NCBI GenBank assembly: GCA_946479745.1
Contig: CAMLGZ010000024.1
Coordinates: forward strand, 1-64,000
Direction of reading: 5' to 3'
DNA: 64,000 nt
DNA from: an uncultured Pseudoxanthomonas sp.
Lineage (GTDB): Bacteria > Pseudomonadota > Gammaproteobacteria > Xanthomonadales > Xanthomonadaceae
The notes below the pieces were generated by a model. That model was not told where the DNA came from. It saw only the letters and a list, made by a program, of their open reading frames with translations, and did no database searches. Made by a program: the position numbers and the translations under genes. Shown here piece after piece: positions 8,868-15,458 of the stretch (positions are counted from its first letter, which is position 1; each line of letters begins with the position of its first letter).

Positions 8868-10802
8868 TCACCAGGCATCGCTGCGGAACGGCGATGCGGG
8901 TAATCCGTCACGGTTGATCAAATCGGCATGTTCGGGGTTGTCGCTCCAGGCGTAGCGCACGGCCTGCGGTTGTGCGACGGCGTCGCTGGTCACCACGACC
9001 GCACCGCCCTGAAGGACAGCGCGAGCCGGATGAAAGCGATGGTCGGCGCCAGCCAGCTCGAAACCCTGCGCCTCATTGCCGCCGCCGCGTGCCGCCAACG
9101 CACTGGTGGACGGATCGAATTCAACCTTGGCCTCGCGTCCCTTGAACTTGGCCGCGCGATACACCGGCCCGGAATACACCAGCGATTCGCCGTAACTCAC
9201 GTGACGCGCGGCCAGCGCCAGACGGTGGCCGACTTGCTGCTTGTCCGTCGGGTGGATGTCGTCCGGATTGCCGACGTCGATAGTCACCGCTTGCGCGGTG
9301 GCTGGCACAGCCAGCGTGTGCGACTGCGATTCGCGCAGCAGCGCCCAGGGACTGCCGGCGCCGGCGCTTTGACCGGGAACATCCGCGCCGGATTTGAAGT
9401 TGGCCAGCTGCACCCACAGGAACGGCAACGCCGGCTGCTTCCAGTCGCCGCGCCATTGCCTGATCATTGCGGCGAACAGATCGCGATAACGGTAAGCATC
9501 GGCCGCAGTCGCATTGGCTTCGCCCTGGTACCAGATCACGCCGCGCACGGGATACGGCTGCAACGGCAGGATCATCTGGTTGAACAGCAGTGCGGGGTAT
9601 TGATTCTTGTCGTCGATCATCGCCAGCGACACCTGCGCCGGACGGAATTTCCACGCGCCGTCCAGTGGCCGCTTCGCCGCGCCTTGAGGTTGCACGAACA
9701 CTTCGCCGGCATCGCCATGAATGCCGCCGCCACCGCCGAAATCCTGCACCCGCACTGCGACCTGATTGATCCCGGCGCGCAGCGCCTGTGGCGGCACCCG
9801 ATATTCGCGCGGCAGGTTGTACTGCATGCGGGTTTCTCCCACCTGCCGGCCATTGACCCAGGTGGTGTCGGTATCGTCGATGCGGCCGACGCCCAGCACG
9901 ATGCCCGCCTTGGCCTCGGCATCGCTCAGGGTGAAGCTGGCGCGATACCAGGCCTCGCCGTCCATGCCGTTGTAGCCGCCGCCTTCCCACAAACCCGGCA
10001 CCGCGATGCGGTCCCAGTCGCGGTCGTCGAAACCGGCCTGGTTCCAGCGCGAAGTATCGACTCCCTTCTGCGGCCAGCGCGCCAGACGCGTGCGGGTTTC
10101 GTTCAACGCGCTTTGGTCGCGCGCCTGCAGTTCGCCCGCTTGCCGTGCGACCGCCTGCGCATCCAATCCCTGCGTGGCGGTATCCATCCAGGCCTCGATG
10201 CGGCTACCACCCCAGGTGCTGTCGATGATTCCGATGGGCACGCCCGTCCTGGCCCGCAGTTCGCGCGCGAAGAAATAACCGACCGCCGAGAACGCACCCA
10301 CCGTCTGTGGCGAAGCCGCTTGCCACTGGCCGCCGGTCAAACGCGCTTCCGGTTTTCCCGACCATGACTTGGGCACTTTGAAATGGCGGATGCGCGTGTC
10401 GTCAGCGCTTGCGATTTCCTGTTCCGCGTTCTTGGCCTGCGCAACCGGCCATTCCATGTTCGACTGGCCCGAAGCCAACCACACGTCGCCGACCAGGACA
10501 TCGCGCACGGTAACGGCATCGCGGCCGTTCTCGCGGATCTTCAGCAGGTAAGGCCCGCCCGCTGCGTGCGCGGGCAGTTCGAGCCGCCACGCGCCATCGC
10601 TTGAGGATCTGGCTTCGGCGTTGCGGCCGTCGAGCGAGACTTCGATCTTCGCGCCCGGCGTGGCCCAGCCCCAGACCGGCAGCGGCTGGTCGCGCTGCAC
10701 CACTGCACCATCGGAAAACAGCAACGGCAGCGTGATCTTCGCCTGCACGGGCTGCACCACCAGCAGCATCAGTCCCAGCCCGACAAAAAGAATGCGTTTC
10801 AC
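8868..10802 (-). CDS. SGNH-type O-acetylesterase (sialate-esterase/CE20-like) with inserted jelly-roll
   Basis: Predicted carbohydrate O-acetylesterase, probably removing acetyl groups from galactosyl units of xyloglucan. The 644 residues begin with a GTG in a 4-nt GTGA overlap with the GH2 stop. The leader VKRILFVGLGLMLLVVQPVQA-like segment looks like a Sec signal; a longer ATG start at 10841 would read through GH2 coding sequence. The serine motif SGQSNMEWP is at ~112 and the Asp-His motif DDIHPTDK at ~515, so the SGNH fold is split. Between them is a galactose-binding-like jelly-roll (AWYRASFTL, WVNGRQVGE, INQVAVRVQDF). This split layout is that described for CE20 acetylxyloglucan esterases. 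Family is firm; the exact substrate is inferred from neighbours. Confidence 0.82.
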   Translation of the reverse strand: MKRILFVGLGLMLLVVQPVQAKITLPLLFSDGAVVQRDQPLPVWGWATPGAKIEVSLDGRNAEARSSSDGAWRLELPAHAAGGPYLLKIRENGRDAVTVRDVLVGDVWLASGQSNMEWPVAQAKNAEQEIASADDTRIRHFKVPKSWSGKPEARLTGGQWQAASPQTVGAFSAVGYFFARELRARTGVPIGIIDSTWGGSRIEAWMDTATQGLDAQAVARQAGELQARDQSALNETRTRLARWPQKGVDTSRWNQAGFDDRDWDRIAVPGLWEGGGYNGMDGEAWYRASFTLSDAEAKAGIVLGVGRIDDTDTTWVNGRQVGETRMQYNLPREYRVPPQALRAGINQVAVRVQDFGGGGGIHGDAGEVFVQPQGAAKRPLDGAWKFRPAQVSLAMIDDKNQYPALLFNQMILPLQPYPVRGVIWYQGEANATAADAYRYRDLFAAMIRQWRGDWKQPALPFLWVQLANFKSGADVPGQSAGAGSPWALLRESQSHTLAVPATAQAVTIDVGNPDDIHPTDKQQVGHRLALAARHVSYGESLVYSGPVYRAAKFKGREAKVEFDPSTSALAARGGGNEAQGFELAGADHRFHPARAVLQGGAVVVTSDAVAQPQAVRYAWSDNPEHADLINRDGLPASPFRSDAW

Positions 10803-12685
10803 CGTCCAACCTCCGCGTAATAGTCGTGGATCACCTGCCAAGCCAACTTGCGTTCGCCGCGCTCGGAAAGCAGGCCTTTGCGGTTATAGCCCGCCTGGAA
10901 CGGGTGCATCCGCACCGGCGAACGGAAGTCCATCATCACCCACGGCGCCGTGCCGCGCAGGAACGGAATCCCCGCCAGCATGCGCAGCTGTTTGCGATAG
11001 AAGCCGGCCTGGAACTCCTCGTTCCAGGCGCTGGCCACATCGTCCGCGCCGTGATGGCCGTAACGCGCCTCGGCGCCGAATTCGGTGATCAGCAGCGGCT
11101 TGCCGAACGGCTTCCACACGGCCTGCTCGGGTTCGACCGGCCAGGGCGTGTACCAACCGAAGTATTCGTTGATGCCGACCACATCGAGCGAGGCGACCAA
11201 CGGATCGGAGACGGTCAACGTGCCGCCGTCGAAACCGGGCCCGTAGAACGCCGCGCTGACCAGCCGGGTCGGATCCAGCTGGCGTGCCCGTTGCGCCAGT
11301 GCCGAGAGCGCCGCATTGCGCGCAGCACCGGGCGAAGTTTCGTTGGCCACGCCCCACACGATGACCGCGGCGCGATTGCGGTCGCGGCCGATCATTTCGG
11401 CCAGCATGGCGTCGAGCTTTTCCTGCATGCCGGCGGCGGCGAAATCGATGCCCTGGTAGACCGGGATCTCCTGCCACAGCAGCAGGCCCATGCGATCGGC
11501 CAGGCGCACCAGATGTTCGCTGTGCGGGTAATGCGCCAGACGCACGAAATTGGCGCCCAGTTGTTTGGCCTGCTCCAGCATGCGCTGCGCGTCGGCTCCG
11601 GAGTGCGCGCGACGGCCGTCGATCTCTTCGTGGAAATTGACGCCGCGCAGGAACAGCGGCTCGCCATTGAGCAGCAGCACATCGCCACGCACGGCGATGC
11701 TGCGGAAACCGATGTCTTCCTCCAGCGACTCTTCCGGCATGGAGACTTGTACGCGGTACAGCTTGGGCCGCGCCGGCGACCACAATGCGAATGGCGCCTC
11801 GAAACGCAGCGGCGCGCGACCGCCGGCGCCGGCTTCAGCGCGCACGTCCACGCCCAGTTCGGGAATGCGCACGCGCACCGGTTGCCGCGGTGCGGTACCG
11901 GCCAGCTGCACCCAGCCGTCCACCTGCCGCAACGAATCCGGCGCCAGTTGCAGGGAATAGTCCTGGATGTAGGTCGGCGGCGTTTCGACCAGATCCACAT
12001 CGCGGGTCAGCCCGCCGTAGTTGAACCAATCGAAACCCTGCGCGGGAATGCCGTCCTTGCGACGTTCGTTGTTGACGTGCACCAGCAGGTGGTTCTCGCC
12101 TGCCTTCACCCGTGCGGTCAATTCGAACTGGAACGGCGTGAATCCGCCTTCGTGGCTGCCGAGTTTCTCGCCGTTGAGGAACACGTCGGCGCGGTAATTG
12201 GCGGCGCCGAAATGGACGAACAGGCGCCGCCCATCGTGGCGGGCGGCATCGTATTCGAACGTCTTGCGATACCACACCGAACCTTCCAGCCAGGTCAGCT
12301 CGGGCCGCTGCGTATTGAAATCGCCCGGCACCTCCAGGGTGACGCTGTCGTCGAAGCCGTATTCGAAGAACTGGGTCTTGCCGGTCGCAGTACGGTCCTT
12401 CCAGACCGCCTTCCACTCACCGATGCCGTCGCCGTAACCGTCCACCAGCGCCTGCCATTTGCCGTTGAGGCTGCGCCGCTCGCGGCTCTGCAGATTGGTC
12501 AACGGCGCGGACGCGGACGTCGCGACGGGCAGGGGATTCTGCGCTTCACTCACGCGATCCTGTGGCCGCGGTGCGTATCCCTGCGCTTTAGCCAGCAACG
12601 GTGCGCATGCCAACGGAAAGCACGCCAGCAACGCGACCGCGAGCCGGCGTAGATGCGAGCTGACAGAGTCAGCGCGGATCGCCAT
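10799..12685 (-). CDS. GH2 beta-galactosidase/beta-glycosidase, secreted
   Basis: Glycoside hydrolase family 2 protein of 628 residues, with an N-terminal sugar-binding jelly-roll (SVWYRKTFEYD, HFGAANYRADVFLNGEKLG), an immunoglobulin-like middle and a TIM barrel. The acid/base motif is VIVWGVANETSP (~447) and the nucleophile motif LLITEFGAEARYG (~535). The leader LRRLAVALLACFPLACAPLL is hydrophobic and contains Cys; the protein is probably exported. The frame is open much further upstream (to 13102), but that extension lies inside GH74 and has no signal sequence. The ATG at 12685, 17 nt inside the end of GH74, gives a normal leader. Beta-galactosidase is the most likely activity, but GH2 covers several specificities. 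Confidence 0.85.
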   Translation of the reverse strand: MAIRADSVSSHLRRLAVALLACFPLACAPLLAKAQGYAPRPQDRVSEAQNPLPVATSASAPLTNLQSRERRSLNGKWQALVDGYGDGIGEWKAVWKDRTATGKTQFFEYGFDDSVTLEVPGDFNTQRPELTWLEGSVWYRKTFEYDAARHDGRRLFVHFGAANYRADVFLNGEKLGSHEGGFTPFQFELTARVKAGENHLLVHVNNERRKDGIPAQGFDWFNYGGLTRDVDLVETPPTYIQDYSLQLAPDSLRQVDGWVQLAGTAPRQPVRVRIPELGVDVRAEAGAGGRAPLRFEAPFALWSPARPKLYRVQVSMPEESLEEDIGFRSIAVRGDVLLLNGEPLFLRGVNFHEEIDGRRAHSGADAQRMLEQAKQLGANFVRLAHYPHSEHLVRLADRMGLLLWQEIPVYQGIDFAAAGMQEKLDAMLAEMIGRDRNRAAVIVWGVANETSPGAARNAALSALAQRARQLDPTRLVSAAFYGPGFDGGTLTVSDPLVASLDVVGINEYFGWYTPWPVEPEQAVWKPFGKPLLITEFGAEARYGHHGADDVASAWNEEFQAGFYRKQLRMLAGIPFLRGTAPWVMMDFRSPVRMHPFQAGYNRKGLLSERGERKLAWQVIHDYYAEVGR

Positions 12686-14930
12686 ATACGATTCCCCGGC
12701 CGCCGGTGGCGAAATACACTCTGCCGTACAAGCGTGGATCGCCGGTAACGCGATAGATCTTGCCGTAGCGATGCGCGTCGTCGTCGATGCGCGCCCAATG
12801 GCGACCATCGTCGTCCGAACGATACAGACCTGTCTTGCCGGCGATCTGTCCGAACAGATACAGCGCTGGCGTGTCGCTGCCTTCCTTCGGCTTTCCCAAT
12901 CCCAGCGAATACGCGTTCTCCACGCCGGGTAATCTCTCCAGCTTGCCTGCCGACCAGCGCAACAGACCGTGCCGGGAGGCGGTGAGATAGACCACTCCGC
13001 TGTGCAGCGGATCGGGATGCACTTCGGGACGGAACCGATCGCCGAATTCTCCCAACCCGCCCTGCACTTGCTTGAATTCAACGCCGCCGTTGCCGCTGAC
13101 ATACAGCTTGCCGGTAAGGCCGTCGAATCCGTAATAGAGGTCTTCGTCCACGCGATCGGCTTCGATTACGACCGTATCCGTCACGCCCCTGACCTTCTGC
13201 CAGCGCCTGCCGAAATCGGCGGTGATCCAGGCACCGGCACTCTTCGGCTGCCAGATGACGCGCTTGCCGTCGGCGGCGAGGGTGATGTGGCCGGCACCCT
13301 CGCCTTCCGGCGGTTCGCTGGCAAACAGTTGCCAACTCTTGCCGCCATCCAGCGAGTACGCCGCGCGCACTTCGTTGTTGTTGCGATCGCGCACCGTACC
13401 GCTACGGACCACGGTCGACGGCGCCTGGCCGGCGTAGGCGATGCTTTCGCCATTGGTCAAACGAGGACCGGCGAACTGCAAGGGCGGCACGGCCAGGTCA
13501 TCGTGGCGGAAGCCGTCGATGTCGCCCACCGCACTGAGCAGGTGCGCGCCTTCCGGCGGGCTGATCAGGTCCAGCGGTACGGTTTCTTCCAGATAAGTGT
13601 TCTTGAACCACCACTGCACGCGGGACGTGCCGTCGTCGAACTCGGTGAGGTTGCGCGAAGCCCAGATGCCGTAGCCGGTCACGAACATCGCTTCGTCGGA
13701 ATTGAACGGATCGATTTCGATATCGGCCATCCAGTGCGGACTGGCGTGCGCCGTCCACGGCGACACGCTGTGGTCGAAATCCGAACGCGGGAACAGCGGC
13801 TGCCAGGTGACGCCGCCATCGGTGCTGCGGAAGATGTCGTCGTGCGGCCCGTAGCGGGTGAAGGTGCTGGCCAGCAGCGTCTTCGGATTCTGCGGATCCA
13901 CCGTTACCGCACCCCAGCCGAAACCGTCTTTCTCGGTATCGGTGGATTGCGGCGCCGGCGTGATGTCGGTCCAGGCGCCGGTGGCGGGAACGTACTTCCA
14001 CACCGCGCCGTCGCTCATCTTGTCCGGACCCGGCAAATCGGCGTAGCTCAAGTAGTAGGTGCCATCGCTGCCGCGGGCCATGTGGTTGGGACGCAATCCG
14101 AGCGGCTGCCCTGCCACCGCTTTCCAGTTGCGGCCGGCGTCGTCGGAGACGTAGAGGCTGGTTTCCTGCGTGGAAACGCCCGCGTAGAGTCGCGGCGTCG
14201 ATTGGCCGGCACCGCCGCTGCCGGCATCGAACTCGACGAACACGATGCCGATCTGCTGGACGCGGTTCCAGCCCTGCGCGCTGGACGCGGGCGAGGTGGC
14301 GATGGCCGGAAAGCTCTCTACCTTCGACCAGCGCGCGCCACGGTCTTCGCTGCGCCACAAACCATCGCGGCGGGTGCCGAACAGCAGCACGCGGCCATCG
14401 TTGGGATCCACCGCCAACCGCTCGCCGTTGCCACGCGACAATTCATTGCCGCCCAGCTTGAACGGCAAGTCGGTACGCAGGAACGTGCGGCCACGATCCT
14501 GCGAACGCAGGATGGCGCCGTTGCCGACCTTCGGATTGGTGTAGGTACCCGCGGCCAGGTAGACACGCTCGGGATCGGAGGGATCGATGGCCAGGCTTTC
14601 GATACCAGTCAGATTGACGTCCTCGGCGCCGATCCAATCGGTCAGCGCCACCCAGCGCTTGCCCGCCGCATCCCAGCGGTAGGCGCCGCCGACATCGGTT
14701 CGCGCGTAGGCAAGTCCCTTCTCGGCAGGATGGAACACCAGGCCGGTGACAAAGCCGCCGCCACCGATGGCCACGTTGTTCCAGCGATAAGCGACCTCGG
14801 CAGCCGGCGAAGCCTGCGCGACGCCCGAGCAAACGAACAGGCACGCCAACAGCGGGCCTGCGAAGAATGCGAACCATCGCCAACCCGTAGCCTTCTGCGG
14901 CATCGTCGGTGCAGACCGGATTGCATGCAT
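12669..14930 (-). CDS. GH74 endo-xyloglucanase, secreted
   Basis: Predicted endo-beta-1,4-glucanase cutting the xyloglucan backbone; the 753-residue product fits a two-propeller GH74 enzyme. A signal peptide (RWFAFFAGPLLACLFVCSG then AQA) is followed by YRWNNVAIGGGGFVTG and YARTDVGGAYRWD, a characteristic GH74 opening that includes a conserved Asp. Several Asp-box turns mark propeller blades: SQDRGRTF, SEDRGARW, SDDAGRNW, STDGGVTW and SLDGGKSW. I chose ATG 14930 because GGAG lies ~10 nt upstream; an upstream ATG at 15074 would precede the signal with ~48 polar residues. It is the first enzyme gene after the receptor and has its own upstream region with two operator-like sites. A second GH74-like gene enters at the right edge of the window. 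Confidence 0.92.
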   Translation of the reverse strand: MHAIRSAPTMPQKATGWRWFAFFAGPLLACLFVCSGVAQASPAAEVAYRWNNVAIGGGGFVTGLVFHPAEKGLAYARTDVGGAYRWDAAGKRWVALTDWIGAEDVNLTGIESLAIDPSDPERVYLAAGTYTNPKVGNGAILRSQDRGRTFLRTDLPFKLGGNELSRGNGERLAVDPNDGRVLLFGTRRDGLWRSEDRGARWSKVESFPAIATSPASSAQGWNRVQQIGIVFVEFDAGSGGAGQSTPRLYAGVSTQETSLYVSDDAGRNWKAVAGQPLGLRPNHMARGSDGTYYLSYADLPGPDKMSDGAVWKYVPATGAWTDITPAPQSTDTEKDGFGWGAVTVDPQNPKTLLASTFTRYGPHDDIFRSTDGGVTWQPLFPRSDFDHSVSPWTAHASPHWMADIEIDPFNSDEAMFVTGYGIWASRNLTEFDDGTSRVQWWFKNTYLEETVPLDLISPPEGAHLLSAVGDIDGFRHDDLAVPPLQFAGPRLTNGESIAYAGQAPSTVVRSGTVRDRNNNEVRAAYSLDGGKSWQLFASEPPEGEGAGHITLAADGKRVIWQPKSAGAWITADFGRRWQKVRGVTDTVVIEADRVDEDLYYGFDGLTGKLYVSGNGGVEFKQVQGGLGEFGDRFRPEVHPDPLHSGVVYLTASRHGLLRWSAGKLERLPGVENAYSLGLGKPKEGSDTPALYLFGQIAGKTGLYRSDDDGRHWARIDDDAHRYGKIYRVTGDPRLYGRVYFATGGRGIVYGDPR

Positions 14931-15167
14931 CGGGAACGATCTCCAGGAAACGGGTGACGCAGGGGACTCGGACGAACCTGCTCTATATGAATGCTCCGGC
15001 GCGATGACACGCCTATCGACCAGGACAATGTTTTTGTCGGCTTGATGTGGCTGCGTGGCCCAGATCTTCGCCACCGCTCGTTCTGAATATCGACACCGAT
15101 CACAACGGCACGACGATCGATGCTTCGCCTAGTTCTCCGGACCTCTTTGGTTGGCTTGAATGTGCGC

Positions 15168-15181
15168 TGTTAGCGCTAACA
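15168..15181. promoter_or_regulatory. LacI-type palindromic operator (xyl-box-like) upstream of GH74
   Basis: TGTTAGCGCTAACA is a perfect 14-bp palindrome, about 240 nt upstream of the GH74 start. It matches, at 13 of 14 positions, the xyl-box I remember for the xylose-responsive LacI regulator of Xanthomonas (TGGTAGCGCTAACA). No LacI gene is in the window, so the regulator would act from elsewhere. Confidence 0.75.
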
Positions 15182-15223
15182 AAAAACAGTGCGTGAGCCG
15201 AGGCCGCAGCATAGGTGGCGGTG

Positions 15224-15261
15224 ACATTCCATACCAATGAAATATTCGTCCTGATCTATAC
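15224..15261 (-). promoter_or_regulatory. Shared 38-nt element upstream of GH74 (site A)
   Basis: On the gene strand the core reads AATATTTCATTGGTATGGA. The + strand 38-mer matches 18734-18771 upstream of the TonB receptor at 30 of 38 positions with no gap. The identical blocks are ACATTCCA, ACCAATGAAATATT and CTATAC. The core is also found at 19824-19847, 26358-26401 and 54466-54509. I infer a binding site for the GbpR-like LysR regulator at 18823-19773. Confidence 0.6.
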
Positions 15262-15421
15262 CACCACCGAATGCTGCGACGCGTCATCCGCGACAACTGC
15301 TTGCACGCAATCGTTACGTTGCGCGCACCGACGCACCGGGTCGCTTCACGCATCCGCGCAAGATCGTTGCAGGTATCGGTGACACGCATTGATCGTGTGC
15401 AGTCTGCTACCCGAATAGCAA

Positions 15422-15447
15422 GGAGGGGAGATAAACGCCTCCCCTCC
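15422..15447 (-). terminator. Hairpin after the TonB receptor gene
   Basis: Perfect 9-bp arms GGAGGGGAG and CTCCCCTCC surround an 8-nt loop. The hairpin begins 11 nt beyond the receptor stop on the minus strand. It lacks a long U-tract, so it may be a partial terminator or 3'-end stabiliser that keeps receptor mRNA more abundant than the downstream enzyme message. Confidence 0.6.
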
Positions 15448-15458
15448 CGCCATCGGAC

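Larger units (their letters stand above)
14931..15458. other. Regulatory intergenic region between receptor and GH74
   Basis: This 528-nt stretch has no convincing gene. It holds a hairpin just after the receptor stop, a 38-nt element shared with the receptor promoter, and a perfect 14-bp LacI-type palindrome. GH74 and the genes after it can therefore be transcribed independently of the receptor. Base composition is visibly richer in A/T around 15160-15260, as expected of a promoter. Confidence 0.7.

Noticed and set aside
12686..13102. N-terminal extension of the GH2 frame into GH74
   Set aside because: The added 139 residues are Arg/Cys/Ser-rich shadow sequence of GH74; a normal export leader begins at 12685.
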